Positions 1-11,340 of a stretch of 64,000 bases of DNA are shown one piece after another. The stretch comes from Archegozetes longisetosus. Lineage: Eukaryota > Arthropoda > Arachnida > Sarcoptiformes > Trhypochthoniidae. A program made the translations under genes and the position numbers. Below the pieces are notes generated by a model. It searched no databases, was not told the DNA's origin, and worked only from the letters and a program-made list of their open reading frames with translations. The number at the start of each line of letters is the position of its first letter. The first letter of the stretch is position 1. Where the stretch lies: the NCBI GenBank assembly GCA_018873245.2, contig JAEMBT020000007.1:4399129-4463128 (forward strand), written 5' to 3'.

Positions 1-652
1 CAGAAATGATAATAAGAGATCCGGTTATCATTAAACTGAAGCGCGAAGAAGAGAGTTTGGACAATATTAATCAATATTATGTCGAATGTAAGAATGAGGG
101 TGAAAAATATAGAGCTTTAGCCAACATTTTCGGGACCATATCTATGGGTCAGGCGTTCATTTTCTGCCACACAAAAGCGTCGGCCGCTTCGTTGGCCGAA
201 ATGTTGAGAAAGGTTTGTTTTATATTATTTTGACTAATGTTCCAAATTATAATTTCGGCTTATACCGAAAGGACGGACATTCGGTTGGTTTGATATCAGG
301 CGATCTAACAGTCGAAGAGAGAACTATGGCTTTGCAACGATTCAGAGAAGGACATGAAAGAGTTTTGATCGCAACTAATGTAATGGCGCGCGGTATTGAT
401 GTGGAACAGGTGACAGTTGTGGTCAACTATGATTTGCCGATTAATGTGGAAACTAAAGAAGTCGATAAAGAGACTTATCTGCATAGAATCGGACGAACCG
501 GTCGTTTTGGTAAAGAAGGTCTTGCCATCAATTTTGTTGATTCGCATAGAACGATGTCATTCGTTAAGGAATTAGAAAGACACTTTGGACGAAACATTTC
601 TAAATTAGACGCAACTGATATCGACGAAATCGAGAAAATAAATCAGGAATAA
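1..652 (+). CDS. DDX19: DEAD-box ATP-dependent RNA helicase DDX19/Dbp5, 3' part
   Basis: C-terminal RecA-like domain of the mRNA-export helicase that works at the cytoplasmic face of the nuclear pore; the 5' part lies outside the window. Two exons are joined: 1-212 (frame starts at position 3) and 272-652, with a 59 bp phase-0 GT-AG intron at 213-271. Visible motifs are IFCHT (motif Ia/IV region), ATNVMARGID (motif V) and HRIGRTGRFG (motif VI). The Lys-Leu-Lys-Arg-Glu-Glu-Glu stretch near the start and the C-terminal Asp-Glu-Ile-Glu-Lys-Ile ending are typical of DDX19 rather than of eIF4A. Stop TAA at 650-652; a likely poly(A) signal AATAAA is at 775-780. Confidence 0.93.
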
Positions 653-1745
653 TTAATTGACTGTTTGTTTTTGTTTTCAAATGTAAATCATTTTCATATA
701 TGTATTTTTAACTGAAAAACCTATAAGAAACTGATTTTTCTTAACTCATATTTAACTTGCATTCAGTTCATTAAAATAAAAATTAATTTTTCAAAGAGTT
801 AAGAATTTATTTCTTTTATTGAGATAAGTTTTGAGGATTATGTGCATTTGGCCGAATCTCATTTTGCTTAAAGTTGTATTCCGAAGCATAAAATAATAAT
901 GATATATTTCTATGTTTTTCAAACCTTAATCATCAACATAATTAAGACCTATAATCTGCTTCAAAAGATTATGAGATCTTTACTCTATGATTTGCTTAGA
1001 ATTACAAAAAAGATACAACGGCTTCAGATATTTGTTAAAACTTAAATTGAATTGCCATTTGGTCGAATGTGACTAGGCCGAATTTATATACAGGTGTACT
1101 TATCTATAAAACCTTATTTCTTATAAACCAGCCTAATTTTAATAAGTATTTTATACTAATAACTTAGCCAGAAAAGTATTAAATCGAACGAAAATTTAAG
1201 GTTTATTACTTTATAATGAAACATTAGCAATACATAGTCATACAATTAATAATATGGTTTTAGAGGGATAGTTGGTAGAGCTTATTGTGAGTCAATTGTA
1301 ACACGTTTACTGCATTGCAAAATAATGCTACAACCAGTAACCAAGCTAAGCTGAGGCTCAGTTCAATATTTCAGCAAAATGTCATCAATTTTTAGCTTAT
1401 CATTCCTATTTCTATAGCATTCATTTATTTTAATATTATATTTATTTTAATTGTATAGCATATTATTTTAAGAAAATTATTTGCGTACAGACTTTAACAG
1501 GTAAACGCTTGCATTTTGAAATGTTTCGAAAATGTTTAGTAGGGCTTTTAATCTTATATTGAATTAGGGCTACTGTAGAAACACAATTTCATCTCTTCAA
1601 ATGCACAATTTATATTTTTCGATATGAAAAAATTATAGATTGGTCAACTTGTTTATAAGTCTGAATAAATGGCTTTCGGCCCAATCAAATTCGGCTAAAC
1701 GGTGTATAATCTTAAATTATTAGTTCCTCGTCTCTTAGTAATACA

Positions 1746-1757
1746 TTTGGCGCCAAA
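1746..1757. promoter_or_regulatory. Candidate palindromic E2F site upstream of MCM7
   Basis: The 12-mer TTTGGCGCCAAA is a perfect palindrome and fits the E2F/DP consensus TTTSGCGCSAAA. It lies about 350 bp upstream of the MCM7 start codon. MCM genes are classical E2F targets in animals; function here is inference from motif and position. Confidence 0.55.
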
Positions 1758-1996
1758 CAATTTTTCTCATTCATTGATATATATTTTTATTACTTTTTCA
1801 ACATTGTCAGTACTCTACACCTATGAGTACTTTCTACAAATAATTCCTATGAGTTGTAAATTTGAATTTAAAAGTCTAGAACTGTATATAACCTACGAGT
1901 ACAAGTCATAGAAATTATTTGTAGAAAAACACTCGTATGTTTACGTTATACCTAGTATTCAAAAGAGTAACAAAAAAGAAAGATCTCAATAAGTTA

Positions 1997-2009
1997 TTTG
2001 GCGGCAAAA
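1997..2009 (+). promoter_or_regulatory. Second candidate E2F site close to MCM7 start
   Basis: TTTGGCGGCAAAA is a near-consensus E2F motif (TTTGGCGG core) about 100 bp upstream of the MCM7 ATG. Together with the palindromic site further upstream it suggests cell-cycle control at G1/S. This is motif-based only. Confidence 0.5.
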
Positions 2010-2107
2010 CTATTGACAAAGAGCACAAGTTTTGGTCATTTAATTGTCAGTTTTTGCTGTAAGTTATAAGAGTTTATAGTCTTTGAAATAATAACAAATC
2101 GTGAAAA

Positions 2108-4458
2108 ATGTCTTTACGCGACTATGAAAATGATATACAACTGATCCGTCAAATCCTAACGGATGTGAACTACGCGAAAAAGTTGGTACAATTGGCTCAT
2201 AGAGAAGAAGTGGCACTAACAGTTGATTTGGACGACGTCTCCAAATGCGATCCAACACTCGCTGAAGCTATTCAGACTAACACTAGAAGATATGTTCAAC
2301 TTTTTTCTCGTGTCATCGATTCGCTTTTACCTGATTACAAGCTACAAGAAGTGCCACAAAAGGATGCGTTGGATGTCTTTATTGAACATCGATTACTTGC
2401 TGAACAAAGACGAAGACAAGAGGAAGGAATCAATTACGAGAACTTTATCTCTAGATATCCGCCGGAATTAATGCGAAGATACGAAGTAATTATTGATATT
2501 AAGAGATATTTCTATTGTCTAATCGTTTGTAAAATCTAATCATCTCTTTGTCATTAGCTGTATTTCAAACCACAATCACATCAAAAGGCGGCCCCCGTGC
2601 GTGATGTTAAAGCCAAAGATATAGGAAAATTGGTAAACATCAGTGGTGTTGTGACGCGAACGACTGAAGTGAAGCCCATGTTATTAGTGGCCACTTATAC
2701 GTGCGACACTTGTGCAGCTGAAACATACCAACCAATCGGTTCGCAGAGTTTCATGCAGTTAGAGAGATGTCAAAGCGATGAATGCAAAGCAAATCGAGCC
2801 ACAGGTCGACTACATCTTCAGACCAGAGGCTCTAAGTTCATTAAGTTTCAAGAATTGAGAGTTCAAGAGCACAGTCAACACGTTCCGATCGGCAATTTGC
2901 CACGAAGTATAAATATTATTGCGAAAGGTATTCATTTATAACTCGATTGGTTTTTAATGCTTTACAACTTAACGTGATTTTTGTTCTAAAGGTGAACAAA
3001 CGCGACAAGCACTTCCAGGCGATCACGTCTCTGTTACTGGTGTCTTCCTGCCAATCGCCAGAACTGGTTTTCGGCAGATAGTGGCTGGACTTTTAGCGGA
3101 CACTTATATCGAAGCGCACCGAATTGTTGTGACCAATAAGACACAAGACGAAGAAGAAGAACAAATGAGTGACGAAGACTTCCGAGAACTGATAGAACGA
3201 GAAAACATAAACATCGAGAGGCTGGCAACAAGTATCGCACCAGAAATTTACGGTCATTTGGACCTGAAAAAGGCTCTACTCTTGCTATTAGTTGGAGGCG
3301 TCGATCAAAACACGTTTGGTATGAAAATTCGTGGCTCTATTAATATCTGTCTGATGGGAGATCCAGGAGTAGCCAAATCTCAGTTATTGGGTTTCATCGA
3401 TCGAATCGCCACCAGAAGTCAATACACAACAGGTCGTGGCTCTTCTGGTGTTGGATTGACTGCTGCTGTAATGAAGGACACAATAACTGGGGAAATGGTT
3501 CTCGAAGGTGGCGCTCTTGTATTAGCTGATCAGGGAATCTGTTGTATCGATGAATTCGATAAAATGTTAGAAAGCGATCGTACAGCCATTCACGAAGTGA
3601 TGGAACAGCAAACCATTTCTATAGCAAAGGCGGGAATTCTCACAACACTTAACGCTCGTGTCTCTATCCTTGCAGCCGCAAATCCTGTTTATGGTAGGTA
3701 TAACCCCAAAAAGTCGATCGAACACAACATTCAACTGCCAGCTGCACTTCTATCTCGTTTCGACTTACTGTGGTTAATACAAGACAAACCTGATCGTGAC
3801 AATGATCTCAAACTCGCACATCACATAACTTATGTTCACCAGAATTGTCACGAACCACCGCTAGACGTCAAACCACTCGATGTTAAGATTATGCGGCGCT
3901 ATATATCACTCGCCAAGAAGTGTAACCCAATTGTTCCTGAATTCTTGACTGATGACATTGTGGCTGCTTATATAGATATGAGACATGACGCTAGAAATAA
4001 TAAGGATATGACCTATACTTCTGCTCGTACTCTATTGGCAATTCTGCGTCTTTCGACAGCTTTAGTGAGTCTTCAATTGATTTTTAAAAGTTGCAATTTT
4101 TAAATCATTCCAATTTTTACTTTGTTTTACTCAACTTAAGGCTCGATTGCGTTTATCTGAAGTTGTGGAAAGAGGTGACATAACGGAAGCCATGCGGTTG
4201 ATTGAGTGTTCAAAGGCCAGCATCAATCAAGAGTCGGATCCGAGTCAAAGAGCACAGACCAGAGCTGATAAAGTATTTCAATTGATTCGTGACATTAGTA
4301 TTGAAACAAAGTCCAGAGAAGTCTCAATGGCTTCTGCTATTGAAAGATGTACGACATTGGGATACAGTAACGATGAGATCGAAGAAGCTATTGAACAATA
4401 CGAAGACACCAATATGTGGCAAATCAACCAGTCTAGAACTAAAATCATTTTCGTTTAA
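2108..4458 (+). CDS. MCM7: DNA replication licensing factor MCM7
   Basis: Complete MCM7 subunit of the MCM2-7 replicative helicase. Four exons: 2108-2485, 2558-2927, 2992-4064, 4141-4458, separated by GT-AG introns of 72, 64 and 76 bp; product 712 aa, close to the usual size of about 720. Visible features: N-terminal domain with the Cys4 zinc motif (Cys 175, 178, 197, 202, spacing CX2C-X18-CX4C), Walker A GDPGVAKS at about residues 372-379, Walker B CIDEFDKM, and the arginine finger LLSRFDLLW. The C-terminal winged-helix segment is in exon 4 and ends in the conserved SRTKIIFV. Every exon junction restores the MCM7 reading frame. AATAAA follows at 4578-4583. Two E2F-like sites lie upstream. 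Confidence 0.97.
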
Positions 4459-4871
4459 TTATTTAATTTAACATTTGAGATTTTACTGCTTTATAAAGAT
4501 TGAACGTTTTCTTATACACTTTGCATTGTCCAAAAATAATAAGTCTCAGTAAGTATTAAATTTGTGCTTTTCATTTAAATAAAAAATTAACTCAAACTAA
4601 ATTAAAGTTATTGTTACTGCTTTAATTGAGCTTTTTTAATAATTTTCTAGTTTGCTTGCATCATATAGAAAGTAATTTATAGTTAAATCCAAACTTCGAC
4701 AAAAATTATATGAGAATACGCTTTATTTAAGCTTTAATTAAAGCTTACCTTTAAAGTAAAGGTGAACCGGTTACTTGATGGTGTGAGTGGGCGGGGCGAT
4801 CTGAGACCATCAATAGACTCCCTTTGGTAGTCTTATGTTATAGTCAAATATAAGCTATAAATTATCTATTG

Positions 4872-5032
4872 TCTAGGAAATAATGAATTTTTTGAAATTT
4901 TTTATAATGCAGACTATGGAGGAATTGAAAATTTCAAAAAATCTTTTGATCCCCTGTACCACTTAATATTATGATAAAACTTCTAGCATATTAGGAAGAG
5001 GGGTTAAAGTTAATTTTAGGAAAGTATCATGT
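4872..5032 (+). repeat. Dispersed repeat, copy 1 of 2
   Basis: About 160 bp that match 12402-12560 in the same orientation, with shared blocks such as TCAAAAAATCTT, GATCCCCTGTA, ATGATAAAACTTCTA and TTAAAGTTAATTTTA. No terminal repeats or coding potential are evident; probably a fragment of an old dispersed element. Confidence 0.75.
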
Positions 5033-5717
5033 TGGGATTCGACTTTTAACACAGAGAACTGACAATGAAAACTTATTCGCGTATTCCAATGAAATTCAAT
5101 AGGCTGTAATGGTTTTAAGCATTTTTGAGAGAATATTTTAAGGACAAATAAATTTATGTTAATTGAAATATAAAATGCACTTAAAGTATTTTTAATTACC
5201 ATGAAGTTTTCATAGTTATTTTCTAAAAACAATATGAATGTTTATTCTTGTATTTTTATTTTTCGAGAATTGAGAATTAAAACCTGCACATTTATTAACA
5301 TCTACGGGAATTGCAACATTGTCTGTGACGCATGACAAAATTCTGATTCTTGATTTTGGGATTGATTTTGCATTTTGCTATTCTGAATTCATTTGAATAA
5401 CTAACAATGGATCATCGACAGCGAATGTCACAAATTTGAAATTTTTTTATAAAATCAATTTTAGGCACACTATAAAACAAATAAAAAATCAGCCGCCAAC
5501 GCGTTATGTAACATGTTTTTGCAATTTAAATTTTTGAAATTACATCCATTACTGATTGAAGGTTAGAGGGAAGCGATTTGAGGAGCCTAAAATTTTTAAA
5601 TAAGCTATTGTAAAGCTATATATTATTAATGAGAATAACTTAAAGAGTAAAAAAGTCACTCGCCCTACCCCTCTAGGATCGACTTGAAACCACACCCGAA
5701 AAAACATTTCATTTTAA

Positions 5718-7184
5718 TCCTCATAGCATACAGATTCAACATATATAACACTTATGTTGAAATTCACTTAAGGAACGGAGCTATAATTGCTTAAAGTTTG
5801 GTTTTACAACTTTAAAAATTAATATTTCAAGAATAGCAGGGGCAAATATGTGGAAGTTTAACTAAGCTCTTTTAAATATCATTAACCATAACATACTACA
5901 AAGTCAAGGCCATACAAGATCGACATTTTAATGTGACAATCATATAAAACCAGGACCTATCTCGTATAGCTACTTCTTTCTATCTCCATGTATAAGTTTA
6001 CTGTAAATATTTACTTCAAATCCTTTTTGAGTAGCCCTCTAATTTACACTACAGATTCATGATATTAAAATTTTATAAGTTTAAATATATAATTGACATG
6101 ATTTATGTATTTCAAGTAAAATTATACATGGAGATAGAAAGAAGCAGCTATACGAGATAAGTCCTGGTTATATATGATTATCACATTAAAATGTCGATCT
6201 TGTATGACCTTGACTTTGTAGTATGTTATGGTCAATGATATTTAAAATAACTTAGTTAAACTCCCACATATTTGCCCATGCTGTTCTTGAGATATTAATT
6301 TTTAAAAAGTTGCAAAATCAAACTTTAAGCAATTATAGCTCCGTCCCTTAAGTGAATTTCAACATAAGTGTTATATACACTCAATTCAAAAACTAACTGC
6401 TGGGTTTCAAAGCTCTATAACTTTTTAATGGATTAACCGATTTTGATGCGGGTTTCATTAAAGTAAAGAAAATTTCCCCTGATTAACGATTAATATGCTA
6501 AATTTATGCAAATATTAAAAAAATGATTTTTAAACAATTTATATTTTTACAAGGGGGTTAGTCAGATTTCGCCTAATCTACCTCCAAGCCAATATGGGTA
6601 TCAAATTAAAGCTTTTGAAGAATAGAATTGAAAGCAAAAAGGATTTTTCAAAAATATGAAGGCTGAAAGGAGATATGAATTTTAAATGTATTTAATTTTT
6701 TGACATCAACCATTAAAAATTCATATCTCTTCTCAGCCTTCATATTTTTGAAAAATTCGACTTGTTCCCGAACTTACACTTCATAAGCTTTCATTCGATA
6801 CCCATATCGATATGTTGCAACCACTTTTCTAAAAGAAAAGTCAATCTTTAAAATTTCATATCTCCTCTCAGCCTTCATATTTTTGAAAAATTCTTTTTGC
6901 TTTCGATTCTATTCTTCATAAGCTTTAATTTGATACCCATATTGGCTTGGTAGGAGATTAGGCGAAATCTGACTAACCCCCTTGTAAAACATAAATTTTG
7001 TTTAAAAATCTTTTTTTTTAATATTTTCATAAATTTAGTATATTAGTCGTTAATCAGGGGAGTTTTTCTGTATTTTAATGAAAACCGCATCAAAATTGGT
7101 TAATCCATTAAAAAATTATAGAGGTTTGAAACCCGGCAGTTAGTTTTTGAACTAAGTGTATGTTGAACCTGTATATCATAAAGA
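5718..7184. mobile_element. Inverted-repeat element interrupted by a second element
   Basis: Long terminal inverted repeats. The right end at about 7100-7184 reads, on the reverse strand, almost the same as the left end at 5718-5743 joined to 6378 onward (shared blocks TTCAACATACACT and TTCAAAAACTAACTGC). Arms extend inward to about 6690 and 6855 and share GGGGGTTAGTCAGATTTCGC. The left arm is split by a separate element at 5744-6375. Without the insertion the host element is about 830 bp. TTAA occurs just outside both ends (5714-5717 and 7185-7188), possibly a target duplication. No transposase reading frame. Confidence 0.8.
5744..6375. mobile_element. 632 bp foldback element nested in a TA of another element
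   Basis: Near-perfect inverted arms of about 250 bp (5744-5995 and 6122-6375) with a central spacer of about 126 bp. Ends are TATAACACTTATGTTGAAAT and its complement. It is flanked by TA (5742-5743 and 6376-6377); removing the element and one TA rebuilds AACATACACT, which matches the undamaged other end of the host element near 7150-7165. This is the pattern of a non-autonomous element of Tc1/mariner target preference. No coding capacity. Confidence 0.85.
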
Positions 7185-8311
7185 TTAATATGAGGCTGTC
7201 AGCTCACAGCCAGATTATGCTCTTCATTATTCAAGTCTATACTAACTATTGTAATATACAAAGAGGACCACTTGTTTTTCAAGTTGGGTACAGCAATAAC
7301 TGTTGATGGTATTTATTTAATTTTACTGAGGATTTGTTTATCAAATCGAGATTGAGATTGATTCTGGTTATCAGAACGAATTTTGCATATTGAATATCTA
7401 GAGTAATTCATATTATACTCGAGGCTTTCTTTAGAAAACTCTTATTTACTCATTGCTATTATTTCTATTATAGTTATTCGCATTCCGTTAACTCGGTTTA
7501 AAGAAAATTAATTTTCGATTGAAATTAATGCTGATTACTATCTCTTGAAAATCGTGCGGATCTGTTTGAATAAGGATTAAACTATAGTAATAACGGAGTG
7601 TTACATAAAATCTAGATAAATAAAATTTCGATATTGTCGAGTTTAATAGAAGATAAATTCATGAAAATTATAAAAACTACATTAGTAGTGTATACATGGC
7701 GGAGTTAAGACAGTACGACTCGTACTTTTCGTACCCCTCCAAAATTCACACCTTTGAAAACTCACATCCCGGAAAAGGTAACATATTATGGTTTTTATAG
7801 GTTAATTTGTCTTTGAATATCCTTCATTTTGATACCCGTATTGAAGTGATCAATGGTCAATATCAATGGATGACCAGTGATCAGTCTAACTTTCAAACCG
7901 TTCATCGCAAAACTTTTATCCAAGTTTTGTTGAAATCATTATGAAAAAGCTTTGCAACGATATATATACTGTTGTACTTTTTAGATTTGAAGGTGCTTGA
8001 CGGTTAAAAATCATGATGAATTCAAGTCGTGTATATGTAATAATCTTTTAATTCACTTCTTGAGTTAAAAAATAGTCAATGATTTCTTTTCATCGCTCTA
8101 TACTGCTTTACTCCACCTTTTATACCCGGCTCTTAATTCGCGAGGTATCATTTTTTTAATCTCGCATATTATAATTAACTAATAAGTTAACATTAAATAA
8201 ATTTATAATTTTGTAAATAAGGATATTTTAGTAAAGTTAAGATTTTAAGGCATATTCTTCAATACTTTTATTACAATTAGAGTCTGTTTTATACTTTTAT
8301 GCTTTTAAAAT

Positions 8312-9223
8312 TCAATCAATAACTCCATAATTATCCCAAAAATGAAGAATTTCAGTTCCTTTGAATTTCTCTTGAAAAGTACGATTCATTATTTGATTCT
8401 GTTCTTCGGAGAAGTAATTCTTCCAATCTCCGACAATTCCCTTCCGAATTATATTGAAGTTTCCATTACCAAAGTCTTTTCGAAGATCTTTGAACGCTTG
8501 ATTGTTAATTGGACGCATGAATGAGAAGTTTGAATATTTTAGAATATTTTCCATTGCTTCAGGATTCGATTCTAAATTATTTTTGTATTCAGAACCAAGA
8601 AATTTGGCAATTTTTAATATATTTTTCTTAGGATTGCTTTTCAGATCTTCGTACAAAAGAAATAAGATATTTTTATTGTCTTTACGCTTATACCAGGAGA
8701 GAATGTGATCAAACCAAGAGCCGTAGCATATTTCACCTGATATATAAGCGTCAAATAAATCATCAAAAGTTCCATCTTTAAAATTGCTTGAATATTCTTC
8801 TTCTTTCTTCATATGATAACACGAAACAAGAGCATCTTTCGGATTTCTCGTGACATAAATGTACTTAGCTTTTGGATTGATATTCAAATAATCAAAAGGA
8901 ATGTGTGTTTTAACCATAACTGATTTCAGACCAGTGTTAAAAGCTTCTGGACCCATTCGATCTAGAAATGGACTCCACTTGAATATACCCATTGTTTCAT
9001 AACCATCAGGAAGTTGTCCACCGTTTAAGATGAGAACACATATCTGTGCGGTCCAAGTTGTTCCGCATCTTGGATAGGTAACCATCATTATTTCGCCATC
9101 ATTAAGTCTGTAATTCATCGCGTATTTTATAATCTCTGGTTTATAACGAGGATGACATTTGTAGCCATTAATTAATTGGTATCTCTGAGTCTTATTCGTT
9201 TCTGAGTGTTTACTCATCTTCAA
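8312..9223 (-). CDS. Cytosolic sulfotransferase (SULT family)
   Basis: Single-exon 303 aa protein of the usual SULT length (about 290-300). Cytosolic SULTs transfer sulfonate from PAPS to hydroxyl or amino groups of small molecules. PAPS-binding loop TYPRCGTTW is at residues 49-57, the catalytic histidine is in KTHIPF (His 107), the 3'-phosphate-binding segment RNPKDALVSCYH is at 126-137, and the C-terminal RKGIVGDWKNYF holds the last PAPS contact. No signal peptide or membrane segment. A second in-frame Met (residue 3) is an equally likely start. AATAAA lies on the minus strand at 8267-8272. The substrate cannot be predicted. Being intronless among intron-containing genes, it may come from a lineage-expanded or retroposed family. 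Confidence 0.95.
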   Translation of the reverse strand: MKMSKHSETNKTQRYQLINGYKCHPRYKPEIIKYAMNYRLNDGEIMMVTYPRCGTTWTAQICVLILNGGQLPDGYETMGIFKWSPFLDRMGPEAFNTGLKSVMVKTHIPFDYLNINPKAKYIYVTRNPKDALVSCYHMKKEEEYSSNFKDGTFDDLFDAYISGEICYGSWFDHILSWYKRKDNKNILFLLYEDLKSNPKKNILKIAKFLGSEYKNNLESNPEAMENILKYSNFSFMRPINNQAFKDLRKDFGNGNFNIIRKGIVGDWKNYFSEEQNQIMNRTFQEKFKGTEILHFWDNYGVID

Positions 9224-9823
9224 TAAAATAAAGTTATAATCGAAAGATCAAAGAGAAAATTAAACTCTTAGAATTGATTATAGCAACTAATTAACTCTGA
9301 TCAATTCAGTTCTCACTTTTTATTTTAATAGCAAAATACCTAGGATATGTACAAACTTACACTCGTTATGAACATGAAAACTTTGACAAATTCTGAGCGT
9401 TATCGAAACCGGCTCTCCTTAAACGCAAGGCTTGCCCAAACTCCTCGAAAATAAATACATTCAAACCTAAGTAATGACAATCTCCAGTTTCATCACTATG
9501 CTACTCTATCTCTTTATCTGCGTCATAAGGTCGGTGAAAGCTTATTGCATTTGAAGTGAAAGATTTGGTCGCACCCTCGTTTTTATAGAATAATAAATTA
9601 AGGATCAATTGAAGGTTTTCAAAGAAAAAACCGAAAATGATCTTGTGTGGTTTTAGAATATAAAAATTGGGCTAGGATGTAGTAATCTTCCCCGAAATTT
9701 TATTTTTGATTCCTATGTAAATTTCATGAGAAATGATTTAAAAAAGAATTGAAAAGTTCTGCAATATTACTTTAAATAACAAGATCGCCCTTGTGTTTTA
9801 ATATATCATTAGACCTTTTTTTC

Positions 9824-11340
9824 GGTTGGCTTTTACTTTTGTGTGAAGCTGGGGAAACCATTACATATATATATATTTATTATCAGCATGACTTGACAAG
9901 CAAAAAAAGTCTCAAGCCACACCTACTTCTAAGCTCCGCCCACCAAACAAATTTTTAGCCACACCAACCAAATTTATCTTAAATTTTTATCTAAATGTAC
10001 TGTTTAAAAATATGCAAGCGGATCCTCAAAATTCCTTCTGTGGGCAGAGTTATAAACGTTCAAAGTTCGATTTTTCAAAACTTTGAATAGCTTTTACTTT
10101 CCGTAAAGCTGTTGTAGCAATTACATTTATATATATTTGTTATCAGCATTACATGACAAATAAAATTCGCAAGCCACGCCCACCTCCGACCATTTTAGGC
10201 TCCGCCCACCAAAAATATTTCAAGCCACACCCACCAAAATTTTCTTAAATTTCTATCTAAACATACTATTTAAGAATATGCAATCAGACTCTCAAAATTC
10301 CTTCTGTGGGCGAAGTTATGAATTTTCAAAATTTCGATATTCCAACAGTAACTAGGACATCATTTATGTCTAGTTTTTCATGTTTACTTACTATCCGTTT
10401 TTAGGAAAAATACAGAACTATAAGTTATTAGGTATTCAAGGAAAACAAATTCTTACCAAGATTTACCAAAAAGATAAACATAATAATATATGTTTTGATT
10501 ATTGGATAAGCATATTTTGATTTTGTAATTGATATTACATTATTTATGATCATATTGTTATTGAAAAATATTATTTAAAAAATTATGGTATTTAGTACTT
10601 AAATTGAAAATCCTAAATTTGATTAAATTTACTTCTAAAAATCTTAATAAATAAAATAACAAATAAAAAATTGATTAGACTTACACTTAGAGTGAAACCA
10701 GTGCGAGTAAAATTCACAAATAACAAAATTTTCACAGAAAACTGAATTTAAGACACTTATTTAAAAAATCAAAACACGTGTTGATGTATAGTAAGTAAGT
10801 AAACATGAAAAACTAGACATAAATGATGTCCTAGTTACTGTTGGAATATCGAAATTTTGAAAATTCATAACTTCGCCCACAGAAGGAATTTTGAGAGTCT
10901 GATTGCATATTCTTAAATAGTATGTTTAGATAGAAATTTAAGAAAATTTTGGTGGGTGTGGCTTGAAATATTTTGGTGAGCCTAAAATGGTCGGAGGGCG
11001 TGGCTTGCGAATTTTATTTGTCATGTAATGCTGATAACAAATATATATAAATGTAATTGCTACAACAGCTTTACGTAAAAGCTATTCAAAGTTTTGAAAA
11101 ATCGAACTTTGAACGTTTATAACTCTGCCCACAGAAGGAATTTTGAGGATCCGCTTGCATATTTTTAAACAGTACATTTAGATAAAATTTAAGATAAATT
11201 TGGTTGGTGGCTTAAAATTTGTTTGGTGGACGGAGCTTAGAAGTGTGGCTTGAGACTTTTTTGCTTGTCAAGTCATGCTGATAATAAATATATATATATG
11301 TAATGGTTTCCCCAGCTTCACACAAAAGTAAAAGCCAACC
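9824..11340. mobile_element. Foldback (FB-like) element with compound arms
   Basis: Two arms of 550-570 bp (9824-10394 and 10788-11340) are near-perfect inverted copies around a 393 bp unique centre. Each arm consists of two degenerate tandem subunits of about 260 bp: GCTTTTACTTT starts both at 9829 and 10090, each subunit includes AAAATTCCTTCTGTGGGC, and both have a CCGCCCACC-type GC island. Outer ends are GGTTGGCTTTTACTTT and its complement. The flanks CCTTTTTTTC (9814-9823) and CCTTTTTTCT (11341-11350) look like a 9-10 bp target duplication, although the T-run makes this weak. No reading frame in the centre, so a non-autonomous copy. Confidence 0.85.

Larger units (their letters stand above)
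653..2107. other. Intergenic DDX19-MCM7, contains MCM7 upstream region
   Basis: AT-rich spacer with no supported gene. It holds the DDX19 poly(A) signal, a short imperfect inverted repeat (arms about 1831-1852 and 1906-1926) and two E2F-type motifs listed separately. Small open frames here have no recognisable protein content. Confidence 0.6.
4459..8311. other. Intergenic, repeat-rich spacer between MCM7 and sulfotransferase
   Basis: No supported gene. It contains the MCM7 3' region, one copy of a dispersed repeat (4872-5032) and a nested pair of inverted-repeat elements (5718-7184), described separately. The stretch 7190-8311 is AT-rich with nothing I can identify. Confidence 0.6.
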
